Shown: piece after piece, positions 32,271 to 42,802 of the stretch
Numbering within the stretch: the first letter of the stretch is position 1
How the letters are laid out: each line of letters opens with the position of its first letter
Origin: Ditylenchus dipsaci
Taxonomy: Eukaryota; Nematoda; Chromadorea; Rhabditida; Anguinidae
Direction: 5' to 3'
Length of the DNA: 64,000 nucleotides
NCBI GenBank assembly: GCA_004194705.1
Contig: SADC01000428.1
Location: forward strand, 1 to 64,000
Program-made: the position numbers and the translations under genes
Notes under the pieces: generated by a model
What the model saw: only the letters and a program-made list of their open reading frames with translations
Database searches by the model: none
What the model was told of the DNA's origin: nothing

Positions 32271-32585
32271 CAAAGGACCGCCGACAATAAGAATTTCACA
32301 CGTTTGAATATGCGCGGGACACTTTTTTATTTGTTGTTGTTTTTCAAATAAAGTTAATTATATTAGAATATTGGTAGGATCGGTAAGCAATGTACTTGTT
32401 AGTGCAATCGTAAATCGGTCTAAATTGCTAGTGGGTTCGATTCCCAATGCCGGCTTTGCCTTTTTGATGATTTCATTATTAGTTTGCTAAAAAATAATTT
32501 TGAATACTTGGGCAATAAAAGTGGTGTCCCGCACGCATTCAAATGTGTGAAATTCTCATTGTCGGCGGAGGCTATGGTCCTTTAA
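32271..32585. repeat. Inverted-repeat element with tRNA-like B box
   Basis: Arms AAAGGACCGCCGACAATAAG...CACACGTTTGAATATGCG and CGCATTCAAATGTGTGAAAT...GGCTATGGTCCTTT face each other. Inside, GGTTCGATTCC (32,434-32,444) is an exact Pol III B box with a flanking GTGGG/CCCA stem. No A box or complete cloverleaf is visible, so I call it tRNA-derived. Fragments of the arms occur at 4,139 and 5,305. Confidence 0.6.
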
Positions 32586-33004
32586 CATAAAAAGTATGCC
32601 GTCTTTAGAACTGCTCTCAATTTAGCGAGCATAAAACATTCATAGAAGTCAATCAAAAATAGGACGAAGGGAAAAGTCTTATCAATTATGATTAGTTTGT
32701 TAAGTAAACTTTTGTTACTTTTGTTTAAGATTTTTTTTATCTTTTTAATATTATCCTTTAAAAAATTTATATAACTTGTAAATGTGTAAAATGAATATCG
32801 ATTTCATAAGAATTTTTTATGTTTTTTATTTCAAATTTTCAATGATTTTCGTAGCTTTTTTTCGATAGTTTTTAAGTATTTATACCCTTGACAATAAAAA
32901 AGCTTACAATAATCATTTTAATTTTATTGGTTTTAGTAAACGTCGAATTCATAAATAGTCTTTTACTATTTATTTAAAAAGGGTTGTAAAAGCCACTTAG
33001 ATTT

Positions 33005-33293
33005 GAAAATTCGGCCTCGGTGGCGCAGTGGATAAGCGTTTGTGTTTATGGTTCAGAATGGTTCGATGCCGCATGCTTGCACTTTGGTTTTTTTGGCTTG
33101 TTCGACCAATGCCTAGAATTAACTGTGGTCGCTGATTTCGAATCTGACGCTAAAAACATCGAAATATCCCGAGAAATCATTCAAACAAGCCGAAATAACT
33201 GAAGTAAACGCATGCGTGATCTGATCGGCGCACCATTTTAGACCATAAAACACAAACGCTTATGCACGCTTATGCCACCGAGGCTGAATTTTC
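33005..33293 (+). mobile_element. tRNA-headed inverted-repeat element
   Basis: The left end GAAAATTCGGCCTCGGTGG runs straight into a perfect A box TGGCGCAGTGG (33,021-33,031); a B box GGTTCGATGCC follows at 33,060-33,070, 39 bp downstream, tRNA-like spacing. The right end carries the inverse, ACACAAACGCTTATG...CCACCGAGGCTGAATTTTC, so the tRNA-like head is itself part of the inverted repeat. It looks like a SINE head turned into a fold-back. The anticodon arm is not formed, so it is not an active tRNA. Confidence 0.65.
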
Positions 33294-34054
33294 AGACCCA
33301 TATGGCTTTTACATATCCCCACCCCCGCTCCCTTCAAAGACATTTCAGTCAACGAGTACTAAAAGTACCAAATACAATATATTAAGATATCACTTCAGAA
33401 AAAAGCCTCAAGATATATTCCAAAGCAACAACTTTTTGCCTTTCCTTGCAAAACCACTGATTAAGATTACAGAAGGAAAAACCTTTTAAACTGCTTTAAA
33501 TAGAATTTAGACAACAAAAAAAAGATAAAAGCCCTAAGGCTCTCATTTATATGACACTGTTTTTTGCGCGTAGAATACTTATCTAACAACACCACTTATG
33601 TTTTTTTATTTAAAAGGAGGGGTAGTTTTAAAAACAAACCTTTGTCTTGCTTTGACTTTCACTCGGGCTCGCAGCCAAATTTTGAAATTTAGTTTCTTCC
33701 CGACTACAGGCTTGTAATAAAACAGTGTATCTCACAACTTTTTGCCAAGTGTTTTTATGAAAAAATAGATTTTGCAAAAAAAAACTAGCCTGTAAATACC
33801 CCAAACATAAGGGAAAACAAAAAATTTATTAGGTAACAACAGTGAGAATTAAGAGAGTATCATTCATAGTGTTGAAACACTCATTCTAGTTAACAATGGG
33901 CGATTAAGAAAATAAAAGACTGTTTTAGTGATGGATGGCTTTTTAACACTACTAAAAGGCTTTGAAAAAAGATAAAAAAGTGCGAAAGTGTTGTGCAAAC
34001 ATTCATTCAGAGATCTTTTTCATTAAAAATATGTTATATTCCAACAATTTTCAG
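33294..34054. other. Intergenic or upstream intron
   Basis: No repeat structure or gene seen. It ends at the acceptor of the first recognised exon of the coiled-coil/homeodomain gene, so it may be promoter or intron of that gene. Confidence 0.5.
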
Positions 34055-37000
34055 CCGTCCCTCTTCCTGTGCCCCAACAAACAGTGCACAGCAGAGAAGA
34101 CCAACATGTCTCGTCAGATCGCAAAGATGCCTTTAATCTGGATGCCTCCAGAAAGAGCATCAAAGAAAGCTTGCCGAAATGTTCAACAGCAAAGAGCATT
34201 ACAAGCAAAGGTGCATAACCAGTGACCAGCTGAAAAGACACTGGAAGACCATGTCAATGCTCTTGAGACGTCCAACAAACAGCTAAACGACAAAATACTC
34301 TCACTCCAAAATGAGTTAAAAGATCAGGCAGCTGAGGGAACCCAAGCTTTGAAAGCTTACGAAAAGAAGGCTATGGAGGCTCAAAAGGCTGTGGAAGCCA
34401 CTCTTGCACAGACAGCTCAAGACTACAGGAAACTGCAAGACATCTACAATCATCAGACCAACCGTTTCCAAGTGGTTTGGAGAGAAAAGGAGGAGATGAG
34501 ACTAGGAATTGTTCAAACCAAAAACAACTTTCGAACGGAAATGGAGCTGGTCGTCCAAGAAAATTTGAGCCTGAGGTTAGAGCTGTCAGAAAAGAATGCT
34601 AGCCTTCAAGCAGCTAGCAAGACTGAATCCGTCAGGCAGGAACTGATGCGGGAAGCCAAAGAGCTCATGGAAGATGCTAATGACAGGACTGAGGCAGCTG
34701 CTGAGGAGTTGACGGCTGTCAAAAGAGATCTACAGTCCAAGATCGATAGTTTGGAAGAGCAAGTAGGCAAACTCAAAGAAGAGTGTGAAATCGCCAAAAG
34801 CGATTCTGAGAAGCGCAAGCAAGAGTTGGCTGAAAAAGAGGACACAATTGCAGAGTCTTTTCAACTCTTGGAGCAGATGGAAAAAAGAAAGAGCAGGCTC
34901 TACAGGCTAAGGACCATCGAACTGAGAAAGCACTTGAAACACTCCAGCTGGAGGTAGGACATTTCTGCATTGGTTGAAAAAAGGCACTTTTGCTTTTTCC
35001 TGATAATTTGAAATTTAATAAGAAAAATCGAATAATCACCCCTCCCCCCCAAATCTGACCTTTCAAAAATCGCTGTAAACCCCTTTGGAACAATAAGTTT
35101 AGGCTCGGCCCGTAGAGACGTTGTGACTAGTAAATAGTTTACGCACTTTTTCTGGGGTCTGGGACATATATTCAGGTCTCTTTACTTAAGTTTTAAATGG
35201 AAAATTATTTAGGGGGGGGGGGGGGGGGGGGGAAAGGGGTGGTATTCGCTACTAGGGTCGAAAAATCTTTAAAATTAAATTTTTTTTCGATCAACTTCGG
35301 GCATTCTGAAATTTCGATTTTCAAACATACTGTTAGTTTTTTTATTATTTTACCAAAAATATAAGTAGCAAGCATTTTAATTTTGTGATCAAATATGAAA
35401 AACCAAAATATTTATATACGCCGAAAAATTTAGCATTTTTCCATCGGCAATGAGTCACATCGCTGCTTGAGAAAAAAGTGACCTTATAAGCGATAGACTC
35501 CGAAATTTCTTGCAGCCTTTTACTTGACACATTCTGGAATATGTGTTTCAGAGCTAATGACTCATTGCCTACTAAGCAAAATGATTTGTTTTTAAGGTGA
35601 ACGTTCTCGCTATCTGACTCTTTTTAGAATGCAAAAGTCCAGCAACTAAAAGAAGAATTAATGCTGACTTGCGCCAATTGGAAAAGCAAAGAGGAAAAGT
35701 GTTGCAAGTGTATGGTCAAGGAAGACCGTGAGTTTGTTTTTAAATTACATGAAGTCAAACTTGAACAGAACGGTATTCTTGGTGATCAGATCTGTATATT
35801 GGGTTTTAATCCCATATTTTCCAAAACGACAGCGAGATGAAAAATATTTTTGTCATTTGTCACCAAAATCATCTTAAATTTCTTCAAGTTTTTATAATTA
35901 TTCAAGCAACTTCAGAGTCTCATCAATTAGAAGCTGCTCTAACAGCTGCATCGGCATATTCTGATCGCATCAAGGAGCTAGAAGATGAATTAGGTATGAG
36001 GCCACAATTTTCGTCTAGACGTACATCAAATTATTTAGCGTTGGTCAAAGAACAAGCTAAGAAAAAGAAATACAGCAGGAGGAAGCAGAACAACCCACTT
36101 CAACAGTTCCGTCTTCCATAGCATCTTCCCCGTGTCCTGAACAGTCGAGGATTAAAGATTCTCTAAAAGTACGAATCAATCTGCCCAGGTCCCGGCTTCT
36201 CAAACGCCGAAAAGAGAGGAGGACAGATTCTTTGGACAGCACCTTGTCTGAGCTCGATTCTCCTCCAACCATGGTAGTCAGACACTCTGCTATTGATTCC
36301 ACTGCTGATGTAAGTAAAAATAATAGCAATGCTTATCGGCACCCTAAGGTAAAATGATTGGTTTCGACTGACTTTTGTCCCGTTGCCTATTTTTTCAAAG
36401 CACTTAGAATGACCACCCACTCATTCTGACTCAGAATGAGACCCACCAAGTAAACTGAAGAACTTCTCGTATTTACAAATTTCACATTTAACTCGGTGGC
36501 TCTTATTCTGAGCCACAATGAGTGGGTGGTCTTTCTTAGTCATTTAAAAAAATAGTTAACTGAACATAAGCACGCCTCATCCTCCAAAAATCAGTCAGAA
36601 AGAAAACAGTTAATTTGCAAGCGTATTGAATCAAATATAGATAGCATAGACGATAGACAGCTAAAAAATAGTTTCGATATTATATATTTGTACAAAAAAT
36701 AAGTGAAGTTGTACGCTAAGATTGCAAGAATGTTAAATTTTTGAAATCAGCTTTGTCTGAAAGTTTATAAACTAACTTTTCAGCAGCTTATGACCTCTAA
36801 AGAAGCGCCTATTCTATCTCCACAAGCATCTACCCCAATTTCTACATCCAGATCTCAGTCTCAAGACTCCACAACCAGCATTCGCCCAGGAAGAGATACC
36901 GGACTGGCAAATACAAAGGAATTGTGGGTCGAATCCTCGAAGAAAAGTTCCAAGAAAACCAGTGTCTAAGCAAAGAGCACAGAGATGAGTGTTGTAAACT

Positions 37001-40000
37001 CACTAAACTGAATGAAAATCAAGTTAACAACTGGTTCCATCATAGAAGGAAGCATGGTCCGTTGTTGAGTAAGTAAATTTACACAATTTTGACCTAAATG
37101 AAAGAATTTTAGGTCCAGTTGATACCACTGCAACTACTAAGAAACAAAGTCGAAGCTATACATTGGTGCCCTATCCATAAGAGCTATTCTTCATGCCAAG
37201 TTCAAGCAGAACAATGGCGAACTGAACGAGAAGGAAATTGAGGAGCTGGGCCAGCAAACCAAACTGTCTCCAGAAGCTGTCAAAAGATGGTTCAGTATAA
37301 GGGCTCCACTAAAAAAAGAGTAGAAACTCCTGGTTCTAACCAAGCATCTATATCACATAAGGTAGTCATCATTATTAGAAAAACAGGCTAAACATAAACT
37401 TTAGGATGGGTATGCAGAAAGTGTATCGAACACTCAAACAGAAGGCAGCAATCAGAGCGAAAAAGGACCAACGGGAAATTTTTCCTGTGTTCCAGGTTCT
37501 CAGATCAGTCATTTAAACAGATTGGTGCAAGCGGTGAGCTCTTGGGCAGAAAAGATTGAGCAAGACGACCAACCTAACTCTCAAATGCTAAAGGTATGCA
37601 GATTAAAATAGGTGCTATGAAAAAATTATAATAGGCGCAAATTATAAAAGGCGACTGCAAGGCGCCCATCAAACTTTTAATAAATTATTTTAGATGAGGT
37701 TGATTCTCAGTCACCTAGCACATCTGCCACTTTTGATAGTTTTGCTCAACAGCCAGACTCTATTCTATTTAATGCATCTCATAACTCCACTTTTCTGTCG
37801 GCGAGACAAGTCAGACCACAATCAACCCATCCATCCTAAATGTCAGCCCACTGGAGCAGGATGTTGTGCACCGTGAGTTGTTTCATGAATTAGAACGAAC
37901 TCAAAGCGGTTTTTCTTACTTTTTCGTAGTTAGGGGAGCATGGTTGAGTCCTTTTGCAAGATGATCATTGAAGACTGTGAAAAATGTTAAAAGTGGCCCC
38001 AGATAACCCATAAAACCGAAAAACTGTAAAAAATATTTAGTGCAACTAAACAACCATCAAGAGGGCCTAAGACAAACTGGTCAGGACGAAGCCGCTCAAA
38101 TCCTTGAGTCACATTACCAAGCAAGCCCTTGTAGGCTCAAAAGTTGTCGGCGTAAGCTCAACTTTTCTACTTTTTATAACGAATTTACAATCACTGTATA
38201 TTCAGTTCAAGAAATGTGTCGCCTAACTGGTCTAACAAAAAAACAAGTTAGGGAGTGGTTCAAACAGCGCAGGAAAAGAGACAATCCTGTCGATCCGTTG
38301 GTAAATGGTAATTTATTTTTTGTCTAGAAAGTACAGGGTGTCCCAAGAACTTGAAACACTTGGAACGGTCATAACTTTTCTAATAGGTCGATTTTTGAAA
38401 TTCTGTAAACACAGATCGACTTAGCTCGCTCTAGCAATTTTCTAGTATATACCGTATTTGCTGTAATAATCGCCATGGCCGTTTATTTTTCAACCCCTAA
38501 AAAATCGAAAAAAAATATTTCGATTTTGAGATTTTTGGTGCTCAACCACAATCTGAAAAGTGGAACCAGGAGGGCTCACGGAAACTAAGAAAATTTATAA
38601 AACAGATTTGAAAATATTGACTCTGGACTGAGATATAGGTCTCTGGGGGTGGCCGTTTATTAGAGAGTGGCCGTTTAATAGAGAGTGGCCGATTATTAGA
38701 GCAAATACGGTAATGTGAAAAACACGATTTTTGCTTGGTCCCCCTTTGGTTTGGGTGCTACCCATCTTGAGGCCATCCACAAACCAGGACGAAAATCACA
38801 GCGGGTACCAAGCGAAAATTGTGTTTTTCACATTGTATGCCAAAAAATTGCTAGAGCGAGCTGAGTCGATCTGCGTTCACAGAATTTGAAAAATCGACGT
38901 ATGAGAAAATTATGACCGTTAAAAGTGTTTCAAAATTCTTATTAATTCAAAATTCAAAATTAACCAGGTCTCGGAACTTATATACTTTACATACATTTTG
39001 ATAGATAACAGGTTTATACGGTAAACATTGTTATCTGTATTAGATTTTTGGATCATGAATAAGTCATCTGATTTGTAAATTGTAAAATTCGAAATATCAA
39101 AAAAAAAAGACATTTGTCAAAAAGTGCACTTTCATCCAGTGCCTATTAGGTTTTGAGTACTATAAAGATTTTGACGTAAAATCTTGAAAGTTGTAAAGAT
39201 TTCCGGTCTCAATTAATGGACAAATTTTTATAAAAAGGACGTTTCCGAGACCTGGTATCAACACTGCAAGGTTCAGCTTGATCAATTATTCAATTTAGCT
39301 CATGAAGGCCCCCAGTTTGCATGCAACAACATTCAGTCAACCAGTTTCACTGTCGATGATTTTCTTGAAGGCATTTTCCAACGAGGCTGTGTTCCTACCA
39401 TTCCCGACGGCTGGAAAAAACTGAGTGAAGAGACTAAAGTGGATGTTGCCACCCTATACCAGTGGTTCAATCAACGCTTTCAATTTCATCAAAGAGCTCA
39501 ACAAAAAGCTGGCCGAACAACTCAAAAACAATGGCAGAAGCAAATTGAGGGAGTCTTAGAAAAGCAGTTTCAGCATTCCCCCATTCTCAACCCTCTTAAA
39601 AAAGAGTATTTATGCCAAAAGAGCGGATGGACTGAAGCTATGATAATCTCTTGGTTTATGCAAAGGAACCAGAAGAAGTGGAATGAGGACAGGAATCATA
39701 CCTTCAACCCTTTCAGCTTGAACTACTTGGAAAACAAGTTTCGGAATAACAATCAAGCCGACAAGATGGACATGGAAGAGATGAAATGTCTCACTGGAGC
39801 TGATCCCTCACAAATTCTTCTGTGGTTTGAGACTAGAAGAAGTCATGAACACATGAAAATGCCGACTAAACAGATGCCAAGAGCTATTGACGCCAATGCG
39901 TTTGCTGACTTTATGGCTAGATGCAACGAGGCTGCAGGACCATCAGCTACTCTTCAGCACCCAAACCAAGTGCAACCCCAAGGTTTTGCTCAGCAACAAG

Positions 40001-40575
40001 GTCCTTTCAACTTTCAGCCGCAGCATTGCACGTAAGATTTTGTCCAATATTAGCAAATTTTTAAAATATTTTTTCTCGTTTTAGGTCTAATAGTCTTAAT
40101 TTCATGCAGTACATGCAGCAAATCCCATGGTCTTCTGAGCAGGTTTGTTATTTCTTGAAAATGATTTAGAAGTACTGCCATATAAAATGACGATTTCAAG
40201 TCTTTCAGAAAAAAATGAAAGACCATTTTAAACATTTTGTGCCAACTCAAATTGCTATTTGTGTATTGATTTAACAAAAACAGGATTAAAATAAAGAAAC
40301 CTATCATCAAAGATATTTGTCGACATGAATGACACATCTTCATGCTAAAAATTTGTTGTTCAGGACGTGGCAGGTCGTTTATCCGCACCAAAGCAACGGC
40401 GTCAAAAGATCTAGCTCCAACTAATAAATTTGGACCATCAATGGTGTCAAATGAATTGTCTCACCTCAACGACCCAAGTATTTTTAACCAGTCTCATAGC
40501 CTGCCGACCGCAGTTAATAGAATTTTGCCTCAATTTAGCTCAACTGTTCTTGAATGCTTTAATAAAAAAAATTAA
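34055..40575 (+). CDS. Coiled-coil, six-homeodomain protein
   Basis: Likely nuclear protein. Exons by GT/AG and frame: 34,055-34,953; 35,628-35,727; 35,907-35,993; 36,039-36,309; 36,784-37,068; 37,113-37,361; 37,405-37,593; 37,694-37,872; 38,041-38,151; 38,206-38,307; 39,299-40,031; 40,085-40,142; 40,364-40,575. The first exons form a long Glu/Lys/Gln-rich coiled coil (LEEQVGKLKEECEIAKSDSE), then a Ser/Pro/Arg linker. Six homeodomain-like modules follow, with helix-3 WF at 37,032, 37,288, 38,256, 39,473, 39,652 and 39,833 (VNNWFHHRRK, VKRWFSIRA, VREWFKQRRK, LYQWFNQRF, IISWFMQRN, ILLWFETRR). Asn51 is missing in all. An intron splits module 3. A Gln-rich tail follows. Single-base frame breaks occur in at least seven exons, several in A or T runs. 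The translation start was not found. Multi-homeodomain genes are known in nematodes (for example ceh-100 in C. elegans); orthology is untested. That the coiled coil and homeodomains form one gene is inferred from order and spacing. Confidence 0.75.
36408..36540. mobile_element. Hairpin MITE in intron of the homeodomain gene
   Basis: GAATGACCACCCACTCATTC and the inverse AATGAGTGGGTGGTC, with inner TGACTCAGAATGAGACCCAC / TCGGTGGCTCTTATTCTGAG pairing. It lies in the intron between 36,309 and 36,784. Confidence 0.65.
38452..38710. mobile_element. CCGTATTT-family MITE, absent from arm 2
   Basis: Ends CCGTATTTGCTGTAATAATC and ...GATTATTAGAGCAAATACGG. TA precedes (38,450-38,451) and follows (38,711-38,712). 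Arm 2 reads CACAT-TA-TATACTAG at 51,506-51,520, an intact empty site with one TA. This proves the element borders and the TA target duplication for the whole family. Confidence 0.97.
38713..38833. repeat. AACACGATTTTTGC palindrome
   Basis: ATGTGAAAAACACGATTTTT facing AAAATTGTGTTTTTCACAT. Related to 17,871-17,945, and present in arm 2 at about 51,389-51,510. Its left edge touches the TA used by the neighbouring MITE. Confidence 0.7.
38967..39252. repeat. CCAGGTCTCGGAA inverted repeat
   Basis: CCAGGTCTCGGAACTTATAT at the left and ...GTTTCCGAGACCTGG at the right. The interior has GTGCACTTTCATCCAGTGCC, like the hAT-type element at 43,739. Flanking duplication is not convincing (5 of 8). Present in both arms. 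Confidence 0.5.
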
Positions 40576-40946
40576 TATTGTTTAAATTCATATAAGGATT
40601 TATAGCTGATTTATTTGTGATATACCTGACATATTTGCTATTCGCAAATTAATAAAAGTTTTTTTGAGTTGGAAAAACACATAAAAAGTAATTATACTAC
40701 ATCATAAAAAAATTGGTAATTTAGCGTATGAAAAGAGACTAACAAACATTCAGATTAAAAAACCGCACTTTTTATAAATTATTAACAAGACTTTTTTAAA
40801 GCGCGTCAATTCAAAAAAGGTCAGACAAGGACACGATTTTAAAAATGGCAAAGACGAGGACGAAGACGTGCATGACATTTTAGAAAAAGCAAAGACGGGG
40901 ACGTGGACGAGTAATTTAAGGAATTCCAAGCACTGGCCACTATATC

Positions 40947-41139
40947 GAGGTTTAACTTTTTTAACCCAAAATTTGTTTTCTTTTTAAAAAGCGATCGGCA
41001 AAATCGGAATCCTTACGATATTTGCGATCAGGCTGTCAAAAGAAAACGGTTAAAATTTTTCGAAAATCGAGCTAAAAAAGTGTCGGACCCTAGGCGGGAA
41101 CGAACTTTTGGGGCGTGCCAGTATAGCGAGGTTCAACTG
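40947..41139. mobile_element. Half Tigger-type MITE
   Basis: The right half of a Tigger MITE: CGGAATCCTTACGATATTTG, GTGTCGGACCCTAGGCGGGA and end GCGAGGTTCAACTG followed by TA. The left half is missing and replaced by unrelated sequence. Arm 2 copy at 49,085-49,284. Confidence 0.75.
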
Positions 41140-41239
41140 TAATCGTAATAGGGAGCTGACGAAATAACAAAGAATAGATAAGGTTATGGACCCAATATTT
41201 TCTCTCTTTTTAATGGGTTATAATCATTGTATTATCAAG

Positions 41240-42063
41240 CACAGACGGTAGTTACCGGCGCCGATAGTTCCCGGCAGCCGATAGTTATCGGCTTATATAA
41301 AAGGAACAATAATTACCGACCTGTATGAAGGGACAATAGTTACCAGCCTGTCAAAAGTGACGGATATTTCTCGGCGGCCGATAGTTCCTGGCTTGCATGA
41401 AAGGGACAATTGTTCCCGTATATATAAAAGACCGTTTTTACCTTACCATCATAGTAGATACAATATCTTTTGTCTTCAGAATGTCGATTTATCGAACCAT
41501 ATTGAATTATAAAACCGTTACTACTCATATGCGCCTAACTCATTTGCGCCCTCGGCGCATCTTTTAATGATTTGTAAATCATGTTTAAATGGGCATGCCC
41601 GTTGCCGATGGGAATTATTTGAAAGGCGGGTACCAGTGAAATCCAAACGAGAATTAAAATGTCGCATTTTTGTAAAAGTGGAAGAAATACACTTATACAC
41701 TTAACCGGAATCGAACACACGACTGATTCACACAGTAAGCCGTCGCTTGGGGCACGGCCCTCCAAAATTCAAATTTACGTCCGGTTTAAAATAAACAATA
41801 TGCAAGATTTTTGTAAAACATTTTCCTACATTTTAGGAAATTCTTAGTAATTTTCGACCACGGTATGAATTTTTTTGCTGAAAAATTATTTTCTAGCAGG
41901 AATACAGTCTCTATAAAAAAGTCAACACAACTCAAAAATATCGGTAAAATCTCAACTATCATGAGTGCCAGCTGTCATGACCCGACTGTCATAAGTGCCA
42001 ACTGTCATGACCCCCATTGTCATGAGTCCCAACTGTCATGAGTAAAAATAAAAACTGTCATGT
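41240..42063. repeat. Two short tandem-repeat tracts around a tRNA-like unit
   Basis: 41,250-41,440 iterates CGATAGTTCCCGGC / GGGACAATAGTTACC-like units. 41,950-42,063 iterates about 18 bp units of GTGCCAACTGTCATGACCC. A tRNA-like unit lies between them. Both tracts are mirrored in arm 2 (about 48,790-48,980 and 48,160-48,275). Confidence 0.65.
41691..41762 (-). repeat. tRNA-like sequence, arm 1 copy
   Basis: On the minus strand: GGAGGGCCGTGCCCC, then an ACTG/CAGT anticodon-like stem and TGTTCGATTCCGG, a near-perfect B box. The loop lacks the invariant U33 at the expected place and the acceptor ends do not pair, so it is a tRNA relic or SINE head. Arm 2 copy at 48,461-48,530. Confidence 0.5.
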
Positions 42064-42321
42064 ATTGTGCGGAAAGGGACCGAAAAGGGCTTATTCAGTG
42101 TAAAAAGGAAAATGTTGAACATAGTTTTGAATACTGGGGCCTAGCGCATAAATAAACTCTGGTATGCATGCTTTTTCATGCATCCAGAGTCACTTTCGAG
42201 TGATTTGTGTTTAAGGTATGTGGGTGTGCGCATCTCAGCACCAAGCAACCAAGCCCCTTACCCAACCGAAAGGGGTGCAGGAGGCTTGGATGGTTAGAAA
42301 TGATAATTCCGAGAAAGACTC

Positions 42322-42802
42322 CAGGATTGTTCAAGCGCCGGCTACCCGGCGGAGCGCCGGGTAGCCCGCGCTTAGCTGGCGCCGGCGCTAACTTTGAACT
42401 TGGCGGAGCGCCGGCTAAGCTGCGGCACCGTAAGCGCCGGCGCTTAGTTGGCGCCGGCGCTAATTCTGAACCCGGCGGAGCGCCAACTTAGCGACGGCGC
42501 TGTAAGCGCCGGCGCTCCGCCAGCGCTTAAACATACCTGATTATAACATTCACATTATTTAATACTGCTTTTCAAAAAATTATTATACATTATTATATAT
42601 TATTATTATACTCTGCGTTTATATTTAATAAAATCCGCACTGTTATTTTCCAAGCAGTGAAGTTAAAAAACAGTAAAAAAGGATTATTAACGGTATTCGA
42701 CATAACCACTACTTAAGCGCCGGTATAAGCGCCGGCTAAGCGCCGGCGCTAACTTTAAACCCGGCGGAGCGCCGGCGCTCCGCCGGCGCTTGAACAATCC
42801 TG
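42322..42802. mobile_element. hAT miniature with GCGCCGGCG-rich ends (arm 1)
   Basis: Ends CAGGATTGTTCAAGCGCCGG and the exact inverse, flanked by a perfect 8-bp duplication AAAGACTC (42,314-42,321; 42,803-42,810). Subterminal arrays of GCGCCGGCGCTAA / TTAGCGCCGGCGC surround an AT-rich core of about 170 bp. Arm 2 copy at 47,418-47,900. Architecture is like 25,232-25,729 but with different termini. Confidence 0.93.

Larger units (their letters stand above)
38332..38943. mobile_element. Mariner-ended fold-back in intron, with nested insertions
   Basis: CAGGGTGTCCCAAGAACTTG begins 25 bp after an exon. The sequence through CTCGCTCTAGCAATTTTCTA returns inverted at about 38,840-38,943, but the right terminus is lost. 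Between the arms lie the MITE 38,452-38,710 and the palindrome 38,713-38,833. The arm 2 counterpart (about 51,290-51,630) has the palindrome but not the MITE. Confidence 0.7.

Noticed and set aside
32380..32460. Possible tRNA gene
   Set aside because: Good B box, but no A box, D arm or anticodon stem; it lies within an inverted-repeat element.
39887..40084. Second frame over the last homeodomain exon
   Set aside because: Overlaps the clearly coding frame, which shows homeodomain helix-3 motifs.
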